A stretch of 64,000 nucleotides of DNA, from the NCBI GenBank assembly GCA_944325705.1, contig CALVBB010000001.1:1-64000 (forward strand), written 5' to 3'. Both the position numbers and the translations under genes were made by a program. This stretch comes from Candidatus Gastranaerophilales bacterium (lineage in GTDB: Bacteria; Cyanobacteriota; Vampirovibrionia; Gastranaerophilales; Gastranaerophilaceae). A model generated the notes under the pieces. That model was not told the DNA's origin, made no database searches, and was given only the letters and a program-made list of their open reading frames with translations. Shown here piece by piece: positions 37,040 to 47,756 of this stretch. How positions within the stretch are numbered: position 1 is the stretch's first letter; every line of letters starts with the position of its first letter.

Positions 37040-37939
37040 ATGGTAGAAATTTCAAACATCGGGCCGGTCGGAGATAACGGCGGTAGCGGGCAAAAGAAAA
37101 CTGTCCGCAACAATTCTAATGATACAAAAGTAAGTGCATTTGATGAATACAGAAAATTTCAGCAGGAAAAGCTGCAGGAATTTGAAAATTTCCGTAATCA
37201 GGCAAATGAAAACTTTGAAAATTACAAAAAAGAAGCAATGGAACGTTTCGATGCTTATGAAGCAAGTATCAATAAAAAGAAAGACGGCGCAGCAAAAGAT
37301 GCTGATTTTGACTATGCAAAAGCCCTTGAGGGCGAATGGAAAATGTATGAGGCTAAACCGGGCGAGAGTTTTTATTCTCAGCCAAAACCAAAGACAGCAC
37401 CTGTTTACAATCCTGATGCAGAACCTGTAAAAGCAGCGAATAGTAATTCTGCTGATGATGTTAATAGAACAAAGTCTGATACAACTGTTCATGAACAAGT
37501 AAAACAAGAAGAAAAACCTCCGGTGTCTGTTGTCGAACGGGAGGGTGTCACAGGAAAATACACGCTTACCTCAGGCGCAAACGGCGAAGGGTTTTCCCTA
37601 AGTACAGAGATGAGTGTTTTTGGCGGCGGCGAAGCCATGAAGTTTTTCAAAGGCGGTGGATTTTTAGACAGCGATATAAAATATGATAAGGATTCCAAAA
37701 TGTATTCCTACAGAGGTTTGCAATCAAGCAACAGAGAGATTCTTCAAATGCGTATGATGAATACTGCCCAGCGGGTTTCAATAGACAATGCTGTTTATAA
37801 TGACCTTCTGGCAAAGCAGAAAAACGGCACGGAACTTAGTGATGCCGAACAGAGTTTTATTCAGTCGCATCTGCAAAACCTTGAGAGATACGGACTCGGG
37901 GTTGATGAAGAAGGAAATCTTATCGATAAATCAGAATAA
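37040..37939 (+). CDS. Unknown coiled-coil protein of the shared-element gene set
   Basis: This is a 299-residue protein of unknown function with RBS AGGAGAG. The N-terminus (MVEISNIGPVGDNGG) is short and polar. A coiled-coil stretch covers about 30-85, with heptad-like FENFRNQANENFENYKK. A Pro/Asn-rich linker follows (about 110-160), then a C-terminal domain from about 170 with GKYTLTSGANGEGFSL. No signal peptide or membrane segment is seen. It shares its upstream element and composition with its neighbour at 38169. Secretion without a signal peptide is possible but unproven. Confidence 0.75.
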   Translation: MVEISNIGPVGDNGGSGQKKTVRNNSNDTKVSAFDEYRKFQQEKLQEFENFRNQANENFENYKKEAMERFDAYEASINKKKDGAAKDADFDYAKALEGEWKMYEAKPGESFYSQPKPKTAPVYNPDAEPVKAANSNSADDVNRTKSDTTVHEQVKQEEKPPVSVVEREGVTGKYTLTSGANGEGFSLSTEMSVFGGGEAMKFFKGGGFLDSDIKYDKDSKMYSYRGLQSSNREILQMRMMNTAQRVSIDNAVYNDLLAKQKNGTELSDAEQSFIQSHLQNLERYGLGVDEEGNLIDKSE

Positions 37940-37954
37940 GTTTCATATCTATAT

Positions 37955-37992
37955 AAAAAAAGTCCTGCCTTTTAATTGGCAGGACTTTTTTT
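37955..37992. terminator. Intrinsic terminator
   Basis: A 15-bp stem (AAAAAAAGTCCTGCC with 37978-37992) ends in a T run after the gene at 37040. Confidence 0.85.
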
Positions 37993-38009
37993 TAGTAATA
38001 TGTGAAAAT

Positions 38010-38085
38010 ATGTAACAATTTCAAAATGGTTGTAAACGGCTGAAATTCAATTATACCCTGAGATAGGGTAGGATGGAGCAGGGTG
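38010..38085 (+). promoter_or_regulatory. Regulon-like upstream element with pentamer array (copy B)
   Basis: TGTAAC, an AT-rich run, GGCTGAAATTCAATTATACC and CTGAG, then five diverged pentamers (ATAGG GTAGG ATGGA GCAGG GTGGA). The five-base spacing of G pairs is kept although bases differ from copies A and C. Confidence 0.6.
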
Positions 38086-38168
38086 GAGATATTAGCGGAT
38101 TTTGAAATCTTTTTCTTCGAAATGTTTTTATATATATAAGAGTTATATAGTAAGAGAGAGGTTTACTG

Positions 38169-39713
38169 ATGGTTGAAGGTATCAATAATGTATTTAAGAC
38201 CGGTCAAAAGATTGAACTTCAAAACAGAGAAACACAGCCTTCCGGTATTACATTTGAATTGAAGTCTGTTTTTGATGACCTCGCAAAACAGGGGATTATT
38301 AAAGACAAAGACGGAAAAGGTCTTACAAAACAAGATGTCCTGAATCTTTATAATATGCTTAATCAAATCCATCAAAATACAGGTCGTACAACTAACTATA
38401 CAACAATGCAGGCAGGACAGAGTTTTGATTATTCCGCAGACGAGATGAAGGCGCTCGCTGAAGCTGCAGGTTATGAAATCAGCGGGCAGGAAGAGCCGCC
38501 GGAACCTGTCGATAATAAACCTGTTCCTTCTCATCCAGAATTGCTGGATAAGAAGGATAAGCCTGTGCTTAAGGTGCCGCCTCAGGAGGTTAATAACTCT
38601 CCAATAGAGTTACCGGATGATGTCAAACGTGCTAAGACAGAGGGTATGATTGAGGCTCTCGGCGGTAAAATAATTCAGCGTTCTGTAAACGGTGACAAAC
38701 AGGATATTGCTGTTGTTGAAATTGACGGGCAGAAAATCCGACGTGAAATTAATGATGACGGAACACTTGGCGATACTATTGCAGCCACAAAGACTTCCGG
38801 TAAAAATAAATACATAAGCGGGGACTTCCCGCCGGAAACAAAAGTTCTTGAACGAGTAGTAAACGGGCAAAAACAGCAGATTGGTATTTATGAGGATGAA
38901 AACGGCAATAAAGTCAGACGGCTTGTGGAAAATGACCCTGAAACAGGCAAACCCCGTCTTGGAGAAAATCTGGTTCTTGTCAGCAGCGCAGGAAAAAATA
39001 AGTATATAACACAGAGTAAAATGGACGAACAGGTTAGATCTGCATTAGGAATTGCCGATAACGAGGCGATTCCGGAAGATATTAAACCTGAATTTATTTC
39101 AATAGGCGGGGAGCCGACTATTATATTTAAGAAAGACGGCAAAACTTTGAGCCAGCAGCAGTTGAGAGAATATGTTGTACAAATTCAGGAGCAGCGTGTT
39201 GAAAAATTTGATACCCAGATGAAGCAGAATAGTAGTGCAGAAATCAATGATTCCAACCTTCTTGCGGCTGCGCAGTTTAATGTTATTAACGACAAATTTG
39301 GAGATAAGCAGGGCAATATTACCCCTGATGAATATTTTAACTATGAAATAAAAAGCAGCGGAATTACTGATGAACAGTTGGCAGAAGCAGGTATTACAAG
39401 TGAGCAGTTGCGTGAGTATTCGGACTTTAATTTTAATGTAATTGATGCAGATGGTAACGGCGAAATCACAAAAGAAGAATTAAAAACCTACATTGATGGT
39501 GCAAATGCTAATAATGATAATCTGTTATCAGCAGATGAAGTTATGCAATACGGCTCGGACACCATTATGGCAAGAAAGAAGCCGAATATTGATAAGGCGG
39601 TAGCTGACGGATATACGGTAGGAAAATTTGAAGGTTCTCCAATCTTCATAAAAGACGGTAAGCAATTCTGGATGAATATGGACGGCACTCCCGGAAATCT
39701 TATTGAAGAATAA
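38169..39713 (+). CDS. EF-hand calcium-binding repeat protein without signal peptide
   Basis: The protein has 514 residues. Near the C-terminus is a canonical EF-hand loop, DADGNGEITKEE (about 427-438), with degenerate neighbours at about 376 (DKFGDKQGNITPDE) and 444, and an EF-like KDKDGKGLTKQD near 42. The middle holds two copies of one unit (about 160-215 and 218-280), each with VNG-x-KQ-x-I, an R-R pair and GKNKYI. No signal peptide is visible, although EF-hand proteins of this sort are often extracellular. It is preceded by the pentamer element, and AGAGAGG serves as ribosome site. Function unknown. Confidence 0.8.
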   Translation: MVEGINNVFKTGQKIELQNRETQPSGITFELKSVFDDLAKQGIIKDKDGKGLTKQDVLNLYNMLNQIHQNTGRTTNYTTMQAGQSFDYSADEMKALAEAAGYEISGQEEPPEPVDNKPVPSHPELLDKKDKPVLKVPPQEVNNSPIELPDDVKRAKTEGMIEALGGKIIQRSVNGDKQDIAVVEIDGQKIRREINDDGTLGDTIAATKTSGKNKYISGDFPPETKVLERVVNGQKQQIGIYEDENGNKVRRLVENDPETGKPRLGENLVLVSSAGKNKYITQSKMDEQVRSALGIADNEAIPEDIKPEFISIGGEPTIIFKKDGKTLSQQQLREYVVQIQEQRVEKFDTQMKQNSSAEINDSNLLAAAQFNVINDKFGDKQGNITPDEYFNYEIKSSGITDEQLAEAGITSEQLREYSDFNFNVIDADGNGEITKEELKTYIDGANANNDNLLSADEVMQYGSDTIMARKKPNIDKAVADGYTVGKFEGSPIFIKDGKQFWMNMDGTPGNLIEE

Positions 39714-39749
39714 AGGATAATTCGGCAGAGTGCCCTTAAGCTCATAAAC

Positions 39750-40059
39750 AAACACATGTATCATCAAAAGCGATGATACATGTGTTGTAATTTGTGAAAA
39801 TATCTGTAAAAGCGATTTATATAATGTTGTCACAAAGTATAAGAGTGGGCTACTTTCACTGTCTTGCTCGCTCGCTATTAACGGGCCTCCGGTTGGCGAC
39901 TACTATGGCGCTTCGCCATATACGTTGCCAAGCCTCCGTCCTCAGCTCGCCAACAAAAAACATGTACCATCAAAAGCGATGATACATGTTTTTTAATTTG
40001 TGCAAAATTCCGTAAAAGCGGCTTATACAATGTTGTCACAAAGTATAAGAGTGGACTAC
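39750..40059. repeat. Duplicated groEL 3' region flanking a hairpin repeat
   Basis: No gene lies in this gap. A direct repeat of about 104 bp (39750-39853 and 39955-40059) carries the same terminator hairpin (ATGTATCATC-AAAAGC-GATGATACAT in the first) and ends next to the groEL stop codon. Between the copies sits a G+C-richer insert (about 39854-39954) with TTAACGGGCCTCCGG on one side, an imperfect hairpin, and CCTCCGTCCTCAGCTC on the other. The insert's edges match the repeat block beside nrdJ. Confidence 0.7.
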
Positions 40060-40064
40060 GTCCA

Positions 40065-41822
<1,758 letters not shown>

Positions 41823-41828
41823 TAAAGC

Positions 41829-42113
41829 TTATTCAATAATTGCTAAAGCGTCTTTGATTGATAAAATTTTGTATTCAGTGCCGTCCATTTTAATATCTGT
41901 GCCCGCATATTTCGCGTAAAGAACAGTCTGACCTACTGTAACGTCCATAGGTTCTCTTTCGCCCTTGTCGTTTATTTTGCCGAGACCTACAGCAACGATT
42001 TCACCTTTTTGAGGCTTTTCTTTAGCGCTGTCCGGAATAAAAATTCCGCCTGAGGTCTGTTCGGTATCTTCAATAACTTTTACAACAATTCTGTCGCCTA
42101 ATGGTTTTAACAT
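41829..42113 (-). CDS. groES: 10 kDa co-chaperonin GroES
   Basis: At 94 residues this has the usual length. It forms the lid of the GroEL chamber. The signature [14 protein letters not shown] and the mobile loop [19 protein letters not shown] are present. RBS AGAAGGAGA precedes ATG 42113. TATAAT upstream (about 42147-42152) is a likely -10; no CIRCE operator was seen. Confidence 0.98.
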   Translation of the reverse strand: MLKPLGDRIVVKVIEDTEQTSGGIFIPDSAKEKPQKGEIVAVGLGKINDKGEREPMDVTVGQTVLYAKYAGTDIKMDGTEYKILSIKDALAIIE

Positions 42114-42171
42114 ATTTATTTCTCCTTCTTATACTAACCAAGTACATTATATTTATATAACGGATTTTGAA

Positions 42172-42206
42172 AATAATTAAAAACCTTAAGGTTTTTTTAA
42201 TTATTT
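42172..42206. promoter_or_regulatory. A+T-rich palindrome upstream of groES
   Basis: AATTAAAAACCTTAAGG followed by its near-perfect complement forms a stem of about 15 bp centred on CCTTAAGG. It may be a terminator or an operator for groESL. Confidence 0.4.
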
Positions 42207-42247
42207 GTTGAAAAGAAGCGGAAGATTTGATATAATTAAAGTAGAGA

Positions 42248-42325
42248 GGACAATCTATAAATGTTTTCTCGAACACGCTCCCGCACTGCTCTCGCTATCG
42301 TCTCGAAAACATTTATAGATTGTCC
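42248..42325 (+). repeat. Long hairpin element with conserved 36-nt loop (copy 1)
   Basis: A perfect 21-bp stem (42248-42268 with 42305-42325, beginning GGACAATCTATAAATG) encloses a 36-nt loop starting TCGAACACGCTCCCGCACTG. The same loop, with a different stem, lies before the pseudopilin at 55843. It ends 41 nt before ATG 42367. Confidence 0.75.
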
Positions 42326-42366
42326 AGAGAAAAGTAATAAAAAAATAAAGCAAAGGAGACTAAACA

Positions 42367-43165
42367 ATGGAAAAGTCAAGTATAGCAAGGGTTTCCGGGG
42401 GGGGGGGCAAATAGTTTAAGCTCCTTAACCGGCAAATGGCGGGGATTACAGGGGGCAGGCGCAGAGAGAAAGCTTTGTCGCCGCCAATTCGGATTTACGC
42501 TTGCCGAGGTTTTAATAACACTCGGGATAATTGGTGTGGTTGCGGCAATGACAATGCCGGCGGTTATTAATAATTATGGTAAACAGGAGGCCGTTGTCAG
42601 ACTTAAAAAGTTTTCTTCTACTATGCAGAATGCTTTGAATTTGGCTACAGTTGACTATGGTCCTGTGCAAACATGGCAATTTCCGGAAAAACAAAACGAT
42701 GCTGATGAAATTAATAGTTTTGTCAATACTTATTTGTTTCCGTATTTGACCGGAATAGAAAAGTGTAATGCAGGAGAAACAAATTGTAAGCGTTTTGTGA
42801 AAAATTTATATAGTAATTCTGTGAATTATTTGCCTGTATATGTTTTTAGTGACGGTGGTTGTTTTGGTCTTGTTACCGGCGGAGCAAGCGAGCTATCTTC
42901 AAATATTCATTTTTTGTTTGATTATAACTGTTTAGGAAAACCAAATAAATACGGCAAGGATATTTTCCAATTTGTAGTTAAGTTTGGGAACGGGCGGCAA
43001 TATCCAAAGTTTAATAGCGGAGGTCTAAGAATGTCAAATGCAAAAACAAGAGAAGATTTAATAGATTTATGTAAAAATATAACAAGTGAATACCAGAAAT
43101 CTGACTGTGCTGCTCTAATTGAATATGATGGCTGGCAAATCAAAGATGATTATCCATGGTGGTAA
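42367..43165 (+). CDS. Pseudopilin behind a G11 leader; out of frame as assembled
   Basis: AAAGGAG precedes ATG 42367, which reads MEKSSIARVS, enters 11 G and stops at TAG. The frame one base forward is open from the run and contains SSLSSLTGKWRGLQG, then RRQFG and FTLAEVLITLGIIGVVAAM at about 42494, a clean prepilin cleavage site. At a corrected length of 10 or 13 G the leader would be about 43 residues, the shortest of the family. The mature part (about 220 residues) has a DYGPVQTWQFPE segment, several Cys and a YDGWQIKDDYPWW end, matching the paralogue ending at 57014. Role unknown. Confidence 0.78.
42397..42407 (+). repeat. Mononucleotide G11 tract
   Basis: Same leader position as at 67, 48842 and 55873 but one base shorter. 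One G fewer, or two more, would open the pilin frame. Confidence 0.85.
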
Positions 43166-43191
43166 AAAGAGGTCCTATCAGACCTCTTTTT
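43164..43191. terminator. Bidirectional intrinsic terminator
   Basis: AAAAAGAGGTC pairs with GACCTCTTTTT around a 6-nt loop between the convergent pseudopilin and trpS. Confidence 0.85.
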
Positions 43192-43193
43192 GA

Positions 43194-44195
43194 TTAATAC
43201 ATTTTGACAAGCTGTCTGACTTCTTCTAAAGTTTTTTGTGCCTCAATGCTAGCCCGTTTTGAACCTTCATTCAGAATATCTTTAACCTCATCAATGTTGG
43301 TTTCGTAATAGCGGCGTTTTTCGCGGATCTCGTGAAGTTTTTCGTTAATCACCGCACCAAGCTGACGTTTGCAGTCAGCACACCCGCGTTCACCTTTTTC
43401 ACATTCGCATTTTACAGTTTCAATCTGCTCATGAGTGCCGAAGATTTCCCAGTATTTGAAGGCGACTTCACACTGGTCAGGGTGTCCTAAATCTGTTTTT
43501 CTCATACGGCTTCTGTCAGTGATTGCAGACATAACTTTTTTGGCAGTAACTTCATCAGTGTCGGAAATCTTAATATCATTCTGGAAAGATTTGCCCATTT
43601 TGTTTCCGTCCAGTCCGCAAATGAGAGAACAGTGATTCAAAAGAGGTTTCGGCTCATTAAAGAAGTCAGTTTTGTAGATGTGGTTAAATCTTCTTGCAAT
43701 ATCGCGCGTAATCTCAATATGCGCAACCTGATCAATTCCGACAGGCACGTGTGTTGCGTTCATCATCATAATATCTGCGCTCATCAAAACAGGATAGCCG
43801 AGAAGTCCATAACTCATCTGGGAGTCCTGAGAATCTTTTGAACGGAGAATTTTAACCATATCCTTTAAGCATGGATCGCGCTCAACCCAGTTCTGAGGGG
43901 TAATCATTCCCAGATAAACGTTGAGTTCTGCGATTTCCGGCACAAGCGACTGCACGTATATTGTTGAAATTTCAGGGTCAATTCCGGACGCAAGCCAGTC
44001 TATTACAACATCTAGAACATCCTCCTTTAAAGTTTCTGTTTTGTCATATTTTGTAGTCAGTGCATGCCAGTCCGCCACAAAGAAAAAACTTTCATACCTG
44101 TGCTGTAATTCCGTCCAGTTCTGGATAACACCCAGATAATGCCCTAAATGAAGTTTTCCGGTCGGGCGCATCCCTGATACAATTCTCTCTTTCAT
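43194..44195 (-). CDS. trpS: Tryptophanyl-tRNA synthetase
   Basis: This 333-residue class I synthetase has HLGH (about 17) in the first signature and KMGKSFQND (about 200) as the KMSKS-type loop. The specificity region DQVAHIEITRDIARRFN is intact. A CECEKGERGCADCKRQ insertion near residue 260 has four Cys and may bind metal. RBS AAAGGAG. It is a single gene ending in a terminator shared with the pseudopilin. Confidence 0.97.
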   Translation of the reverse strand: MKERIVSGMRPTGKLHLGHYLGVIQNWTELQHRYESFFFVADWHALTTKYDKTETLKEDVLDVVIDWLASGIDPEISTIYVQSLVPEIAELNVYLGMITPQNWVERDPCLKDMVKILRSKDSQDSQMSYGLLGYPVLMSADIMMMNATHVPVGIDQVAHIEITRDIARRFNHIYKTDFFNEPKPLLNHCSLICGLDGNKMGKSFQNDIKISDTDEVTAKKVMSAITDRSRMRKTDLGHPDQCEVAFKYWEIFGTHEQIETVKCECEKGERGCADCKRQLGAVINEKLHEIREKRRYYETNIDEVKDILNEGSKRASIEAQKTLEEVRQLVKMY

Positions 44196-44278
44196 TCTTT
44201 GCTCCTTTTCTTCTGTTTATTATACACGAAAAAGTATTTTTTTGATTATATTTTTATTGTAATTTTCAAAAAAAATGT

Positions 44279-44284
44279 TATAAT
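44279..44284 (+). promoter_or_regulatory. -10 element 6 nt before ATG 44291
   Basis: TATAAT then AAACTT then ATG. TTGTAA 16 nt further up is a fair -35. No ribosome site is seen, so the mRNA is probably leaderless. Confidence 0.6.
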
Positions 44285-44290
44285 AAACTT

Positions 44291-44923
44291 ATGAAAAAAA
44301 TATTATGTTTAATTCTGTTGTTGGGAATTGCGGGCTTTATACAGGAGAGTGCAGGGGCTGCCGATACGGTGCCGGCAGAGGAAACAGTTACTCCGCAGGT
44401 GGAAAATGTTAAACTTGATATGAGAGATTACGACGAAGTTGAGGTGCCTGCCGGAACTTTTATTCCTGTTGTGAGCGCTCAGGAAATCTCAACTCAATAT
44501 TGTCCTGTCGGTTATAAGGTTAGATTTACTTCCACAAACGATTTGTATATGCAGGATACAAATGTAATCCCGGAGAATACGGAGTTTTACGGTTACATAG
44601 AAAAGCTTAACGAGCCCGTTGTCGGTACGAATGCTTCTATGGTAATAAAAATTTCAAAAATGATTCTGCCTGACGGATTTGAGGTTCCGATAAGAGCGTA
44701 TGTCTATACGTCTAATAATAATATAATCGGCGGGGAGATGTCGCAGCCGGCAGAATGGATTAAAATGCCTCATTATCAGAGTAAAATCGGTATTAACACC
44801 ACCCTGCAGATACGCCCTGGCAGAGCAAGAAAACAGGGCGAGCATACAATTATAAAATCCGGAGAGGACAGGCTTATAATACTTACAGACAGTGCTTATA
44901 TCACACATACCTTAACAAATTGA
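44291..44923 (+). CDS. Secreted beta-rich protein of unknown function
   Basis: This 210-residue protein has a signal peptide (MKKILCLILLLGIAGFIQESAGA). The mature part has EVPAGTFIPVVSAQEIST, IPENTEFYGYIEKLN and ILPDGFEVPIRAYVYT. These recall the protein encoded just downstream (VTVPAGQQMAAVVTTPLSS; TPYGIQIPISAVIKT), so the two look like distant paralogues. A VirB10/TrbI-like fold is possible but not certain. It lies upstream of the TonB cluster and could serve the same envelope system. Confidence 0.75.
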   Translation: MKKILCLILLLGIAGFIQESAGAADTVPAEETVTPQVENVKLDMRDYDEVEVPAGTFIPVVSAQEISTQYCPVGYKVRFTSTNDLYMQDTNVIPENTEFYGYIEKLNEPVVGTNASMVIKISKMILPDGFEVPIRAYVYTSNNNIIGGEMSQPAEWIKMPHYQSKIGINTTLQIRPGRARKQGEHTIIKSGEDRLIILTDSAYITHTLTN

Positions 44924-44995
44924 CAAATGATAAATTGCTAATAAAATGTTATATTATCAGAAGATATGTGTATGTAAGTGAGGAAGGGAAAGAAT

Positions 44996-45739
44996 ATGAA
45001 AAAAAGTTTAAACCTAATACTGGCAGTAATGCTGTTATCAGGCAGTGCTGTTTTAGCAGCAGGCAACTATAATTATACACAGAATACACAGCCACCGGCA
45101 TATCAGCCGACATATTACAATCAGCCAAAGATGACAGGAAACGGTACACTGAAAGGAAGTGTTGTAACTGTTCCTGCCGGACAGCAGATGGCCGCGGTTG
45201 TGACTACCCCGTTGAGTTCTGAAACCCTCACTCTGGGGCAGACTGTTACCCTTGCACTCGGTTCGGATTTCTATTACAACAATAACCTGATTGCACCTGC
45301 CGGAAGTTCTGTCACAGGAACGGTGCTTGAAGTTTCAAAGGCTAAACGCGGCAGTATGAACGGAAAACTTACTCTCCGCTTTACGCAGATTATAACACCT
45401 TACGGAATACAGATACCTATTTCTGCCGTTATAAAGACTGAGGACAATTCGGGTACACTAATAGGCGGTACTAAAATGGATGTTACAAAAGATTACGCAA
45501 AAGATTTGACAGTCGGCGCAGGTGCCGGTGCTGTTTCAGGGGTTGTGTTCGGCGCGCTCGCAGGCGGTGATATAGGAAAAGGTGCTGCTCTAGGTACTGC
45601 TGTCGGAGCAGGCGGGGGGCTTGTGAAATCTTTGTGGGATAAAGGCGATAATGTAGAGATCCCGGCAAATTCAAGAATAGAACTTGTACTTACCCAGCCA
45701 ATTACTGTTAATCCGGCAATTTATAACTCCAATTATTAG
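44996..45739 (+). CDS. Secreted protein with glycine zipper
   Basis: This 247-residue protein starts at ATG 44996, where GAGGAAGGGAAAG lies upstream. The signal peptide is KKSLNLILAVMLLSGSAVLA. A Gln/Tyr/Pro-rich stretch follows, then a beta-rich domain (about 50-150) with LAPAGSSVTGTVLEVSK-like spacing. A glycine zipper near 165-205 (GAGAGAVSGVVFGALAGG) is a segment that often inserts into or packs at membranes. It sits 87 nt before the tonB-like gene. Function unknown; an envelope role is likely. Confidence 0.75.
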   Translation: MKKSLNLILAVMLLSGSAVLAAGNYNYTQNTQPPAYQPTYYNQPKMTGNGTLKGSVVTVPAGQQMAAVVTTPLSSETLTLGQTVTLALGSDFYYNNNLIAPAGSSVTGTVLEVSKAKRGSMNGKLTLRFTQIITPYGIQIPISAVIKTEDNSGTLIGGTKMDVTKDYAKDLTVGAGAGAVSGVVFGALAGGDIGKGAALGTAVGAGGGLVKSLWDKGDNVEIPANSRIELVLTQPITVNPAIYNSNY

Positions 45740-45826
45740 TAAGCCGGCTAATAATTTTATTTACGCTTTGGAATAAAATTATTATTGAAAAACAGATTTT
45801 GGAAATATTTGTTGATAGGTAGAAAA

Positions 45827-47026
45827 ATGTCAATCTTAGGAAAATACTCGGACAATTTAATAGAAGACGATGATACGGAAGAAATTACAGGATTTACCAC
45901 CCCCGTTGTTATCCGGAAAAAGGAAGAAGATTCCTTAAAAAAATCCATTATTATTTCAACCCTTCTTCACCCTGCGGCAGTCGGGGCATTCTGTCTCGGG
46001 TCACTGATATTGACGCTTCTCGGGATTCACCTTTTTACCGTGGATAAACCCGAACCTAAAATGAAAGACATAGAGTTTGTGCTTGTCGACAAAGAAGATA
46101 CCCCTATAAATAAAAATACACCGTACCGTGCGGATATAAATTCACGCGCGGGCGGTCATCACGATCCGACAAGGAAAGTTTCAATGCCATCTCCTGCACC
46201 ATCTGCAGCGCCTTCAAGGGCTCAGTCTGCTTCTCCTGCGCCGAAACAGGCGGCAAAACCTATTCAGCAGAAGCCAAAACAGGTTTCAAAGCCTAACGTA
46301 TTTGAACAGATTATGCAGCAGGCGGCAAAACCTCAAAAAACAACTCAGCAGACGCCGTCACCTGCCCCGAAGGCAAAGCCTCAGGCAAAACCGCAGCCGC
46401 CGACGGCTAGACCTTCAATAAAACCGCCAATGACACCGAGACCGGCCGCGAAGCCGTCCTCAGCGTTTCAGGTTCCTGTACCAAAGGGCGGAACATCAGG
46501 CGGACGTTATACAACAGGCCCGATTAGCGGTTCCGGCAAACTTGCACACGGTGGATCTTCCGGAGGAGGCAGCGGAAGCGGACGTTACACTCCTGCACCG
46601 GTTCTTGCACCGACAGGCGGCTCTGGTTCGGGTGCAAAACTTGGAAGAGCAGGCGGAGGCGGTACCGGCGGGTATGGCAACCCAGGGCCCGGAAATCCGA
46701 ACGGCAGACCCGGAATTGATGCGATTAGAGAACCTGATTTCGGACCTTACATGAGAGAACTACAGCGTAGAATAAAAATGAACTGGAATCCGCCTAAAGG
46801 TAACGAAAGCAAACGTGTTGTTCTTTTATTTAAAATTGCAAAAGACGGTAGACTGTTGTCCTGCAGTGTATTTAAGTCATCAGGACTTCCGGGGGCTGAT
46901 AAGGCTGCACTGGATGCGGTAAAACTCACAGCACCGTTTAAGCCGCTTCCGGCCGAGTATAAAGGCTCCAGCATCGATATTCAGTTTACATTTGACTACA
47001 ATGTATTCGGGGCTACCGGATATTAA
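45827..47026 (+). CDS. TonB-family energy transducer
   Basis: The 399-residue protein spans the periplasm and passes energy from an ExbB/ExbD motor to an outer-membrane partner. I prefer ATG 45827 (MSILGKYSDN), although TTG 45785 is in frame. A membrane segment lies at about 43-72. A long Pro/Ala/Lys/Gln-rich linker (about 110-215) and a Gly/Ser-rich stretch (GSGSGAKLGRAGGGGTGG) follow. The TonB/TolA C-terminal domain is last (MRELQRRIKMNWNPP; VFKSSGLPGADKAALDAV). ExbB and two ExbD genes follow directly. TolA is the alternative name. Confidence 0.88.
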   Translation: MSILGKYSDNLIEDDDTEEITGFTTPVVIRKKEEDSLKKSIIISTLLHPAAVGAFCLGSLILTLLGIHLFTVDKPEPKMKDIEFVLVDKEDTPINKNTPYRADINSRAGGHHDPTRKVSMPSPAPSAAPSRAQSASPAPKQAAKPIQQKPKQVSKPNVFEQIMQQAAKPQKTTQQTPSPAPKAKPQAKPQPPTARPSIKPPMTPRPAAKPSSAFQVPVPKGGTSGGRYTTGPISGSGKLAHGGSSGGGSGSGRYTPAPVLAPTGGSGSGAKLGRAGGGGTGGYGNPGPGNPNGRPGIDAIREPDFGPYMRELQRRIKMNWNPPKGNESKRVVLLFKIAKDGRLLSCSVFKSSGLPGADKAALDAVKLTAPFKPLPAEYKGSSIDIQFTFDYNVFGATGY

Positions 47027-47067
47027 GCATAAAAAATAACGTATCACAAGATAAAGAGGATTAAACT

Positions 47068-47709
47068 ATGGAACTATTATTGAACTCAATTAAAATGGAT
47101 TGGCCTGTATTATTACCTATTCTGGTATGTTCGATCCTTGTAGTTGCAGTTGTTATCAACAGGGCAGCGTTTTATAAAAAGAACAAGCGCGACATTGTTC
47201 TTTTTATTCCGAAAATTCAAAAAGAACTTGCTAAAAACAATCTTCAGGCAGCCCAGAATGTTGCGGTTGATTGCGGCGGGGTTATCGGCGAAGTTACAGA
47301 AGAAGCTGTCAGAATTTTTTCGGAACAGCGGAACGGTTTTTCGCGCTCATTTGATATTGCTGCAGCTCTTGCTACAAGAAAGCTCGAAAGTCATCTGACA
47401 ATTCTTGGTACAATCGGTGCTGTTGCTCCGTTTTTAGGGTTGTTCGGAACTGTTGTCAGAATCCTTTATACATTTCAGGATCTGGCTATGCAGGGAAACC
47501 AGTCGGCAGCGGTTGCAATGGGTATAGGTTCTGCTCTGATTGCTACGGCTTTCGGTTTGATAGTTGCGATTGTTGCGGTTATTTTCTACAATTCTTTCCA
47601 GTCTATTGTAAAGCGTTATGACGATGATTTTCAGTTGATAAAATTGTTGTTCCTGAGCTTTGTAGATTCGGAAACAGAAGTGAAACCGGCCTCAAGTGCT
47701 TCAATGTAG
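47068..47709 (+). CDS. ExbB/TolQ/MotA-type proton channel
   Basis: This 213-residue inner-membrane protein forms the stator with ExbD. It has three membrane helices: an N-terminal one (VLLPILVCSILVVAVVI), then TILGTIGAVAPFLGLFGTV (about 110-130) and GSALIATAFGLIVAIVAVIF (about 150). The MotA/TolQ/ExbB signature is clear. RBS AAAGAGG. It is the second gene of the tonB cluster. Confidence 0.95.
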   Translation: MELLLNSIKMDWPVLLPILVCSILVVAVVINRAAFYKKNKRDIVLFIPKIQKELAKNNLQAAQNVAVDCGGVIGEVTEEAVRIFSEQRNGFSRSFDIAAALATRKLESHLTILGTIGAVAPFLGLFGTVVRILYTFQDLAMQGNQSAAVAMGIGSALIATAFGLIVAIVAVIFYNSFQSIVKRYDDDFQLIKLLFLSFVDSETEVKPASSASM

Positions 47710-47756
47710 TTTACTAATAAGTACGCTCAAGGTTAGAAAATAAGGATTATAAGAAA

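Noticed and set aside
42114-42206. CIRCE operator for groESL
   Set aside because: The palindrome there is centred on CCTTAAGG, and no TTAGCACTC/GAGTGCTAA arms are present.
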